A stretch of 64,000 bases of DNA, from NCBI RefSeq assembly GCF_023701745.1, contig NZ_JAJOZB010000001.1, forward strand, positions 6,361,501 to 6,425,500, in the 5' to 3' direction. Below the pieces are notes generated by a model. That model did no database searches. It saw only the letters and a list, made by a program, of their open reading frames with translations, and was not told where the DNA came from. The translations under genes were made by a program, and so were the position numbers. The stretch comes from Streptomyces sp. RKAG293 (GTDB lineage: Bacteria; Actinomycetota; Actinomycetes; Streptomycetales; Streptomycetaceae). Shown here piece by piece: positions 57,867-64,000 of the stretch (positions are counted from its first letter, which is position 1; every line of letters starts with the position of its first letter).

Positions 57867-59303
57867 GTGAGCGAGCTCAAGCGTCTGCGCAACTACATCA
57901 ATGGAGAGTTCCGCGACGCCGCCGACGGGCGGACCACGGATGTGGTCAATCCGGCCACCGGTGAGGTCTACGCCACCGCGCCGCTGTCCGCCGCCGCCGA
58001 CGTCGACGCCGCGATGGCCGCCGCCGAGGCGGCGTTCCCGGCCTGGCGCGACGCCACTCCCTCGGTACGCCAGCGGGCCCTGCTGAAGGTCGCCGACGCG
58101 ATCGAGGCACGGGCGGACGAGCTGGTCGCCGTGGAGAGCGAGAACACCGGCAAGCCGCTCGGCCTCACCGCCAGCGAGGAACTGCCGCCGATGGTCGACC
58201 AGATCCGCTTCTTCGCGGGTGCGGCCCGGCTGCTCGAAGGCCGCTCCGCCGGCGAGTACATGGAGGGCATGACCTCCATCGTCCGCCGCGAGCCGGTCGG
58301 CGTCTGCGCGCAGGTCGCGCCGTGGAACTACCCGATGATGATGGCCGTCTGGAAGTTCGCCCCGGCGATCGCCGCGGGCAACACCGTCGTCCTCAAGCCG
58401 TCGGACACCACCCCCGCCTCGACGGTGCTGCTCGCCGAGATCCTCGGCGAGGTGCTGCCCAAGGGCGTCTTCAACGTCGTCTGCGGCGACCGCGAGACCG
58501 GCCGCGCCATGGTCGAGCACAAGGTCCCGGCGATGGCCTCCATCACCGGTTCCGTCCGGGCCGGCATGCAGGTCGCCGAGAGCGCCGCCAAGGACGTCAA
58601 GCGCGTCCACCTGGAGCTCGGCGGCAAGGCGCCCGTCGTGGTCTTCGGCGACGCCGACATCGCCAAGGCCGTCGAGGACATCTCGGTCGCGGGCTTCTTC
58701 AACGCCGGCCAGGACTGTACGGCCGCCACCCGCGTGCTCGTCCACGAGTCGATCCACGACGAGTTCACCACCGCGCTCGCCAAGGCCGCCGCCGACACCA
58801 AGACCGGCGCCGCGGACGACGAGGACGTGCTCTACGGCCCGCTGAACAATGCCAACCAGCTCGCCCAGGTCAGCGGCTTCATCGAGCGGCTGCCGGCGCA
58901 CGCCAAGGTCGAGGCGGGTGGCCACCGTGTCGGCGACAAGGGCTACTTCTACGCCCCGACCGTCGTCTCCGGCCTCAAGCAGGACGACGAGATCATCCAG
59001 AACGAGGTCTTCGGACCGGTCATCACCATCCAGCCCTTCACCGACGAGGAGCAGGCCGTCGAGTACGCCAACGGCGTCGACTTCGCCCTCGCCTCCTCGG
59101 TGTGGACCAAGGACCACGGCCGCGCCATGCGGATGTCCAAGCGTCTCGACTTCGGCTGCGTGTGGATCAACACCCACATCCCGCTGGTCGCCGAGATGCC
59201 GCACGGCGGCTTCAAGAAGTCCGGCTACGGCAAGGACCTCTCCGCCTACGGCTTCGAGGACTACACCCGCATCAAGCACGTCATGACGTCCCTGGACGGC
59301 TGA
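57867..59303 (+). CDS. Aldehyde dehydrogenase, gamma-aminobutyraldehyde type
   Basis: A 478-residue NAD(P)-dependent aldehyde dehydrogenase. It starts YINGEFRDAADGRTTDVVNP and includes APWNYPMMMAVWKFAPAIAA, SITGSVRAGMQVAESAAKDV, general base Glu in HLELGGKAPVVVFGDAD (about 250), catalytic Cys in FFNAGQDCTAATRVLVHES (about 284) and the C-terminal WINTHIPLVAEMPHGGFKKS. It matches gamma-aminobutyraldehyde dehydrogenases, the step from putrescine-derived aldehyde to GABA. The GTG has GGAGAGG upstream. It diverges from the AsnC gene, sharing a 180-base control region, and ends at a strong terminator. Confidence 0.92.
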   Translation: MSELKRLRNYINGEFRDAADGRTTDVVNPATGEVYATAPLSAAADVDAAMAAAEAAFPAWRDATPSVRQRALLKVADAIEARADELVAVESENTGKPLGLTASEELPPMVDQIRFFAGAARLLEGRSAGEYMEGMTSIVRREPVGVCAQVAPWNYPMMMAVWKFAPAIAAGNTVVLKPSDTTPASTVLLAEILGEVLPKGVFNVVCGDRETGRAMVEHKVPAMASITGSVRAGMQVAESAAKDVKRVHLELGGKAPVVVFGDADIAKAVEDISVAGFFNAGQDCTAATRVLVHESIHDEFTTALAKAAADTKTGAADDEDVLYGPLNNANQLAQVSGFIERLPAHAKVEAGGHRVGDKGYFYAPTVVSGLKQDDEIIQNEVFGPVITIQPFTDEEQAVEYANGVDFALASSVWTKDHGRAMRMSKRLDFGCVWINTHIPLVAEMPHGGFKKSGYGKDLSAYGFEDYTRIKHVMTSLDG

Positions 59304-59328
59304 CCCGCTCCCGGCCCCAGCGGCCCCC

Positions 59329-59359
59329 GGCCCCGGACGCGCACGCCGCGTCCGGGGCC
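59329..59359 (+). terminator. 13-bp stem-loop after the aldehyde dehydrogenase gene
   Basis: GGCCCCGGACGCG (59329–59341) and its exact reverse complement (59347–59359) close a 5-base loop. It lies 26 bases after the stop and separates the gene from potD. Confidence 0.8.
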
Positions 59360-59461
59360 GTCGCACGTCCCGGCCGCGAGACACAGTGTCAGGCAGTTGG
59401 GGGGTACGGCTGACGGATCGCTCGTTGCCCCGGGCATCCGGTGGAAGGGAGGGTGTGCCGC

Positions 59462-60634
59462 ATGAGTGATCTCTCCCGTCGTTCGGTGCTGCGTGGATTC
59501 GGGCTGGCAGGGCTGCTGGCAGCCGCCTCGGCATGCGGTGTACCGCCGGCACACATAGACGCGGCGGACCGGGCGGCCCGCGACCGCTCGGCGCAGGACA
59601 AGAAGCTGAACTTCGCGAACTGGCCGCTCTACATCGACGTCGACGAGAAGAACGCGCAGAAGCGTCCGACACTCGACGCGTTCACCGCGCACAGCGGGAT
59701 CAAGGTCCAGTACACCGAGGAGATCAACGACAACGACGAGTTCTTCGGGAAGATCAGCCCCGCCCTGATGAACCACCAGGACATCGGCCGCGACCTGATC
59801 GTCGTCAGCGACTGGATGGCCGCGCGGTACGTACGGCTGGGCTGGGTGCAGGAGATGGACCGCTCCCGGCAGCCCAACGTCACCAAGTACCTCGACCCGC
59901 TGCTGCGGAACCCCGCCTTCGACCGGGGCCGCAGGTCCGCCGTGCCGTGGCAGTCCGGGATCACCGGCATCGCCTACAACAAGAAGGCGCTGGGCCGCGA
60001 GATCAAGCACGTGTCGGACCTGTGGGCCCCGGACCTCAAGGGGAAGGTGACCCTGCTGTCCGGGATGGACGAGGCGTTCGCGCTGCTCATGCAGGGACAG
60101 GGCGTCGACGTCGCCAAGTGGACGGCGGACGACTTCCACCGGATGACGGACCAGGTGGCCTCCCTGGTGCACAGCAAGCAGATCCGGCGCTTCACCGGCA
60201 ACGACTACACCAAGGACCTGTCGTCCGGCGATGTGCTGGCCTGCCAGGCGTACTCGGGCGATGTCGTCCAGCTGCAGTCCGACAACCCGGACATCGAGTT
60301 CGTGGTGCCCCAGGAGGGCGCGGAACTGTGGGCCGAGAGCCTGATGATCCCGAACCTGGCCGAGCACAAGAGCAACGCCGAGGCGCTCGTCGACTACTAC
60401 TACGACCCCGAGGTCGCGGCCGAACTCGCCGCCTACGTCAACTACGTCTGCCCGGTCCCGGCCGCCCGCGAGGTGCTCGCCTCCTCCAAGGACGAGGACA
60501 CCGCCGCCCTGGCCGAGGACCCGTTGATCTTCCCGGACGACGAGATGCGCAAGCGGCTCGTGGTGGCCCGCGACATCACGCCGGAGGAGCGCCCGGAGTT
60601 CGAGAACCGGTGGAATCTGATCGTCGGCCTGTGA
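59462..60634 (+). CDS. potD: Polyamine ABC transporter substrate-binding lipoprotein PotD-like
   Basis: A 390-residue periplasmic-type binding protein exported by the Tat system: SRRSVLRGFGLAGLLAAASAC has the twin Arg (6, 7) and a lipobox with Cys25. The mature protein contains LNFANWPLYIDVDEKNAQKR, IKVQYTEEINDNDEFFGKIS, DLIVVSDWMAARYVRLGWVQ and NYVCPVPAAREVLASSKDED, typical of spermidine/putrescine-binding PotD. The ATG at 59462 has GGGAGGG upstream. No potA, potB or potC follows; the next gene is a convergent phosphodiesterase, overlapping by 59 bases. The upstream aldehyde dehydrogenase supports a polyamine role. Confidence 0.88.
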   Translation: MSDLSRRSVLRGFGLAGLLAAASACGVPPAHIDAADRAARDRSAQDKKLNFANWPLYIDVDEKNAQKRPTLDAFTAHSGIKVQYTEEINDNDEFFGKISPALMNHQDIGRDLIVVSDWMAARYVRLGWVQEMDRSRQPNVTKYLDPLLRNPAFDRGRRSAVPWQSGITGIAYNKKALGREIKHVSDLWAPDLKGKVTLLSGMDEAFALLMQGQGVDVAKWTADDFHRMTDQVASLVHSKQIRRFTGNDYTKDLSSGDVLACQAYSGDVVQLQSDNPDIEFVVPQEGAELWAESLMIPNLAEHKSNAEALVDYYYDPEVAAELAAYVNYVCPVPAAREVLASSKDEDTAALAEDPLIFPDDEMRKRLVVARDITPEERPEFENRWNLIVGL

Positions 60635-61334
60635 TCCCGTCCTCCGGTGACCCGGGCGGGCCGTCGAGGAGTCCGCGCAGGACGTCGAGGCGGTTGGTGG
60701 TGACCGAGTCGACGCCGAGGCCGAGCAGCCGCGTCATGGTGCGGCGCAGGTCGGCGGTCCAGGCCGCCACGAGCAGCTCCCGCTGGTGCGCCCAGCGGAC
60801 CAGCGGGGGATCGATCAGGCCGAACCGCAGATTGATCCAGCGCGGCCGGACGGCGTCGAGCAGCGCCCGCGGCGGCAGCGCCGAGGTCTTCCAGGTCAGG
60901 GCGATCTCGGCGGCCGGGTCGTGCCGCCGCACGGCGAGCATGGCGGCGGCCTCGCCGCAGTAGTACGCCCGGGACTCCGCCCCCGCGTCCCGCACGGCGG
61001 CCACCGAGGGCCCGGCCTGCTCCACGGCGGTCAGGTCGAGCAGCGCCCGGCCGGACCCGTGCCCGGTGACGGCGGTCAGCGCGTCGTGCAGCGCCGGTAC
61101 ACCGCCGGTGGTGAGCCGCCGGACCTGCTCGGCGGTGAGATCCGCGACGGCGTCCCGGTGCCCCCACAGCCGCGTCAGCGTCGGGTCGTGCAGGAGCACC
61201 GGGACGCCGTCGCGGGTGAGGCGGACGTCGATCTCCACCGCGTCGGCGCCCGCCCGCAGGGCGGAGCGCAGCGACGGCAGCGTGTTCTCTCTGTGCTGGA
61301 ACGGGTCGCCGCGATGGGCGACGGCTAGCGCCAC
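60576..61334 (-). CDS. Glycerophosphodiester phosphodiesterase family protein
   Basis: A 252-residue TIM-barrel phosphodiesterase. The start AVAHRGDPFQHRENTLPSLR carries the catalytic HRG and ENT motifs, and ADAVEIDVRLTRDGVPVLLH with HDPTLTRL supplies the EID and HD metal ligands. The late motif LVAAWTADLRRTMTRLLGLG and GVDSVTTNRLDVLRGLL is typical. It would hydrolyse glycerophosphodiesters from lipid breakdown. The GTG at 61334 overlaps the end of the deaminase gene by 10 bases, and the two are likely cotranscribed. Its 3' end overlaps the convergent potD by 59 bases. Confidence 0.9.
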   Translation of the reverse strand: MALAVAHRGDPFQHRENTLPSLRSALRAGADAVEIDVRLTRDGVPVLLHDPTLTRLWGHRDAVADLTAEQVRRLTTGGVPALHDALTAVTGHGSGRALLDLTAVEQAGPSVAAVRDAGAESRAYYCGEAAAMLAVRRHDPAAEIALTWKTSALPPRALLDAVRPRWINLRFGLIDPPLVRWAHQRELLVAAWTADLRRTMTRLLGLGVDSVTTNRLDVLRGLLDGPPGSPEDGITGRRSDSTGSRTPGAPPA

Positions 61335-62368
61335 GCCGCCGTGTAGGCGTCGATCTCGGCGGTGAGCCGCGCCTTGCCCGGCGTGTCGAGGAACGACGCC
61401 TCGACGGCGTTCTTCGCCAGCCCGGCGACGCCGGCCGCGTCCAGGTCCAGCAGACGGGCGGCGATGGCGTACTCGTTGTTCAGGTCGGTGCTGAACATGG
61501 GCGGGTCGTCGCTGTTGATGGTGACGAGCACCCCGGCCTCGACCATCTGCCGCAGCGGGTGCTCGTCGAGGGTGCGGACCGCGCGGGTGGCGATGTTGGA
61601 GGTCGGGCAGACCTCCAGCGCGATGCGGTGCTCGGCCAGGTGCTCCAGCAGCCGCGGGTCCTGGACCGAGCTGGTGCCGTGCCCGATCCGCTCGGCGCCG
61701 AGCAGGTTGATCGCGTCCCAGACGGTCTCCGGGCCGGTGGTCTCGCCGGCGTGCGGCACGCTGTGCAGGCCGATCGCGCGGGCCCGGTCGAAGTACGGCT
61801 TGAACTGCGGGCGCGGCACACCGATCTCGGGGCCGCCGAGCCCGAAGCTGACCAGCCCCTCCGGCCGCAGCTCGGTCGCGATCCGGGCGGTCTCCTCGGC
61901 GGAGGCCAGACCCGCCTCGCCGGGAATGTCGAAGCACCAGCGCAGCACGACCCCGAGCTCGGACTCGGCGGCCTTGCGGGCGTCCTCGATCGCCTCGACG
62001 AAGGCGCGGTCCGGGATGCCGCGGTTGGTCGAGGAGTACGGGGTGACGGTCAGCTCGGCGTAGCGGATGTTCTGCCGGGCCATGTCGCGGGCGACCTCGA
62101 AGGTCAGCAGCCGCACGTCCTCGGCGTCGCGGATCAGGTCGACGACGGACAGGTACACGTCGATGAAGTGCGCGAAGTCACGGAAGGTGAAGTACTCGGC
62201 CAGCTCGGCGGGATCGCTGGGAACCCGGGAGTCCCGGTGCCGGGCCGCCAGTTCTGCGACGATCCTCGGCGAAGCGGATCCGACATGGTGGACGTGCAGC
62301 TCGGCCTTGGGCAGCCCGGCGATGAAGGTGTCGAGGCCGGGTACGCGTCCGGGTGCGGTGTCGGTCAT
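61325..62368 (-). CDS. Adenosine deaminase family protein (possibly aminodeoxyfutalosine deaminase)
   Basis: A 347-residue zinc TIM-barrel deaminase. Zinc ligands are His25 and His27 (AELHVHHVGSASPR), the His in SVPHAGETTGPET (about 205) and the Asp in VTINSDDPPMFSTD (about 286). The N-terminal motif reads HVHHVGS rather than HLHLEG/D of classical adenosine deaminases. I recall that a Streptomyces homologue of this divergent group was shown to deaminate 6-amino-6-deoxyfutalosine in the futalosine route to menaquinone; this is from memory and the present assignment is an inference. ATG 62368 has AGGA upstream. It is followed by the phosphodiesterase gene. Confidence 0.85.
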   Translation of the reverse strand: MTDTAPGRVPGLDTFIAGLPKAELHVHHVGSASPRIVAELAARHRDSRVPSDPAELAEYFTFRDFAHFIDVYLSVVDLIRDAEDVRLLTFEVARDMARQNIRYAELTVTPYSSTNRGIPDRAFVEAIEDARKAAESELGVVLRWCFDIPGEAGLASAEETARIATELRPEGLVSFGLGGPEIGVPRPQFKPYFDRARAIGLHSVPHAGETTGPETVWDAINLLGAERIGHGTSSVQDPRLLEHLAEHRIALEVCPTSNIATRAVRTLDEHPLRQMVEAGVLVTINSDDPPMFSTDLNNEYAIAARLLDLDAAGVAGLAKNAVEASFLDTPGKARLTAEIDAYTAAWR

Positions 62369-62489
62369 GCGGATCCTCCAGGCAAGTCAGCGGTGGAGCC
62401 ATCGTAGACGGCGCCCCGGGTCGCACGAGGGCCTTCCCCCGCCGTACGCAGGCCATAGCATTGCCGGACGTAGTCAGAGGAAGGCAGCA

Positions 62490-63515
62490 ATGTCCGACCA
62501 GCCCGACAGCCCCGCGCCCCGCAACCCCTGGGCGCCGCCCGCGGACGTCCCGCCGCAGGCCGGACCGGGGCCGAGCCCGGCGGACACCGGCCCGCCGCTG
62601 CCGCCGCTGGCACCGGGAACGGACCATTACGCCGCTGGTCCGCCGTACGGCCAACAGGGTCCCCACCCGGATCAGTACCCGCCGTACGAGCAGTACCCGG
62701 GCGCGGGCGGCGGCTACCCGGGCTACCCCGGTTACCCGGGATACCCGATGGGCCCGTACGGCGGCTGGACCCCCTCGCCGCGCAACGGCTACGGCCTCAC
62801 CGCGCTCGTGCTGGGCATCGTCGGCGCGGTGCTGTCGGTCATGTGCTTCTTCGCGGTCCTCGGCGCCCCGCTGGGCATCGCCGCGATCATCTTCGGGATC
62901 GTCGGACGGCGGATCGCCAAGCGCGGTGAGTCGACCAACCCCGGGCAGGCGCTGGCCGGGCTGATCCTCGGCATCGTCGCGACCGTGCTGTCCGCCGGAA
63001 TGCTGATCACCATAGGCGTGTCGATAGGGAACGGCTGGCTGGACGAGGGCGACGGGATGCGCCAGCCCGACCAGGGCAGCTACGGATCACCGCTGTCCGT
63101 CGGCGAGACCGCCGAGTACGACGGCGGGCTGCAGGTCACCGTCGCTGATGTGCGGGACCCCGGCCCGTCGCAGACCGCCGGGAGCGCCGAAGGCGCCCAG
63201 GGTGCGGAGGGCGCCGAGGGCGGTGACAGCGCGCTGAAGTTCACCGTCACGCTGAAGAACACCGGCGGCGACACACAGAACCTGGACTACGCGGACGTCT
63301 CCGCGTACGCGGACCAGGCGGGGGACAACCCGCTCAAGGACATCTCGGGCCAGGACGGCTTCAGTGGCCAGCTCGCCCCCGGCGCCGAGCGGTCGCTGGA
63401 CTTCATCGTCGTCGTCCCCGACCCGTCCACCGACTCCGTCGAGGTCGACGTGTCCCCGGGCGACTCCTACGACTACGCGTACTGGGACGTGCCCGTTCCC
63501 GTTCCCGCCTCGTAG
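62490..63515 (+). CDS. Membrane-anchored lipoprotein-like protein with DUF4190 and DUF4352-type domains
   Basis: A 341-residue protein. The N-terminal 105 residues are Pro/Gly/Tyr-rich (with repeated YPGYPGYPGYP). Two transmembrane helices follow (GLTALVLGIVGAVLSVMCFF and ALAGLILGIVATVLSAGMLI) separated by a RRIAKRGE loop, the pattern of DUF4190. The C-terminal extracellular part (about 210–341: YDGGLQVTVADVRDPGPSQT and KFTVTLKNTGGDTQNLDYAD) matches DUF4352-type immunoglobulin-like folds. No enzymatic motif is seen. The ATG at 62490 has AGAGGAAGG upstream. Function is unknown. Confidence 0.85.
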   Translation: MSDQPDSPAPRNPWAPPADVPPQAGPGPSPADTGPPLPPLAPGTDHYAAGPPYGQQGPHPDQYPPYEQYPGAGGGYPGYPGYPGYPMGPYGGWTPSPRNGYGLTALVLGIVGAVLSVMCFFAVLGAPLGIAAIIFGIVGRRIAKRGESTNPGQALAGLILGIVATVLSAGMLITIGVSIGNGWLDEGDGMRQPDQGSYGSPLSVGETAEYDGGLQVTVADVRDPGPSQTAGSAEGAQGAEGAEGGDSALKFTVTLKNTGGDTQNLDYADVSAYADQAGDNPLKDISGQDGFSGQLAPGAERSLDFIVVVPDPSTDSVEVDVSPGDSYDYAYWDVPVPVPAS

Positions 63516-63529
63516 GTCCTGTGGCCGGC

Positions 63530-64000
63530 CTAGCGGCGTACGGCCTCCAGGGCCAGCAGCGCGACGTGCAGCGACAGACACGACTCCACCTGGTCGAGGT
63601 CGACGCCCAGGATCCGTTCCACCCGGTGCAGCCGGTCGTAGAACGAGGGCCGGGACAGGTGCGCGGCGTCGGCCGCCGCCGACTTGTTGCGGCCGTTGTC
63701 CAGATAGACGGTGAGGATGCGGACCAGGTCGGAGCCGTGTTCCGCGTCATGGGCGAGCAGCGGGCCCAGCTCGCGTTCGACGTAGGTCTGCAGCCGGGCG
63801 TCGTCGCGCAGCAGGTGCAGCAGCCCGCGCAGCCGCACGTCGGGCAGCCGGTAGTACGTGCCGGCCCGGCGCCGCTCCGCACCGCCCGGTGAACCGTGCA
63901 GCGCCGCGTCGGCGACCTGCGCCGCCTCCAGCAGGGTGCGCCGCGCGTCGCGCAGCGAGCCGACCGAGGAGCCGGCCGCCATCACGAACGCGGGCGCCTC
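63530..64000 (-). CDS. PucR-family transcriptional regulator, C-terminal part (5' end outside window)
   Basis: The visible 156 residues form the end of a PucR/CdaR-type regulator: TYYRLPDVRLRGLLHLLRDD, ELGPLLAHDAEHGSDLVRIL, and the C-terminal helix-turn-helix VYLDNGRNKSAAADAAHLSR followed by PSFYDRLHRVERILGVDLDQ. The frame remains open to the window edge. Such regulators control purine, amine or amino-acid catabolism genes. The position near the polyamine cluster is suggestive but not proof. It is convergent with the DUF4190 protein, whose stop is 14 bases away. Confidence 0.9.
   Translation of the reverse strand, partial: EAPAFVMAAGSSVGSLRDARRTLLEAAQVADAALHGSPGGAERRRAGTYYRLPDVRLRGLLHLLRDDARLQTYVERELGPLLAHDAEHGSDLVRILTVYLDNGRNKSAAADAAHLSRPSFYDRLHRVERILGVDLDQVESCLSLHVALLALEAVRR

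Noticed and set aside
57819..59672. A 617-codon minus-strand frame opposite the aldehyde dehydrogenase
   Set aside because: Antisense shadow with no family features. The dehydrogenase on the plus strand is complete.

Overview
The window is 64 kb of very GC-rich chromosome from a Streptomyces or close relative. The evidence is gene content and order. It runs rnc–mutM–acyP–smc–glucose permease–ftsY, then nsdA, amtB–glnK–glnD, ffh, rpsP–KH protein–rimM–trmD–rplS, four signal peptidases in a row, the DprA/ComM-like block, whiG, and rpsB–tsf–pyrH–frr–cdsA–rlmN. This is the core-chromosome order I associate with Streptomyces. The sporulation sigma factor WhiG and the NsdA regulator are lineage markers. 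Many genes start with GTG, and codons end in G or C.

Layout. 1–3.8 kb: end of rnc, mutM, an HxlR regulator, a secreted CAP-domain protein, acylphosphatase and a small coiled-coil protein. 3.9–11.8 kb: smc, a GlcP-type sugar permease, an LLM-class flavin oxidoreductase and ftsY, with a long perfect inverted repeat just upstream of ftsY. 11.9–20.5 kb: a prim-pol-like protein divergent from nsdA, the nitrogen operon amtB-glnK-glnD behind a GlnR-like site, and ffh. 20.6–29.4 kb: a more variable block between ffh and rpsP. It holds a GNAT acetyltransferase, a GH20 enzyme, a UvrA-like ATPase without the UvrB-binding insert, a methyltransferase with a 26-bp tandem array at its 3' end, an archaeal/eukaryotic-type prolyl-tRNA synthetase and a SprT-like protein. 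29.6–37 kb: ribosome and tRNA-modification genes, four type I signal peptidases, a Nudix hydrolase, a DUF2469 protein and a YraN-type nuclease. 37–42.5 kb: a ComM-like ATPase, dprA, whiG, a TetR regulator and a convergent M23-like protein. 42.7–48.5 kb: rpsB, tsf, pyrH, frr, cdsA and rlmN. 48.5–52.5 kb: a TPP riboswitch followed by a thiamine ABC transporter (thiBPQ). 52.5–55.6 kb: a LOG-family protein and a two-gene ABC exporter-like unit. 55.8–60.6 kb: a polyamine/GABA cluster (aminotransferase, AsnC/Lrp regulator, aldehyde dehydrogenase, PotD). 60.6–64 kb: a glycerophosphodiesterase-like protein, an adenosine-deaminase-family enzyme, a DUF4190/DUF4352-like membrane protein and the end of a PucR-type regulator.

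How the genes work together. SRP targeting (ffh, ftsY) and pre-protein processing (four signal peptidases) serve secretion. AmtB/GlnK/GlnD form the ammonium uptake and sensing module. The riboswitch ties thiamine import to intracellular TPP. The aminotransferase, regulator, dehydrogenase and PotD look like a route from imported polyamine to GABA. nsdA and whiG connect the region to development.

Most of the window is ordinary conserved chromosome and I found no convincing new multi-gene system. The most unusual signals are the 26-bp tandem array that copies the 3' end of a methyltransferase gene, the 107-bp interrupted palindrome before ftsY, and several overlapping or hairpin-controlled gene starts. 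I saw no tRNA, rRNA, insertion sequence or CRISPR array.
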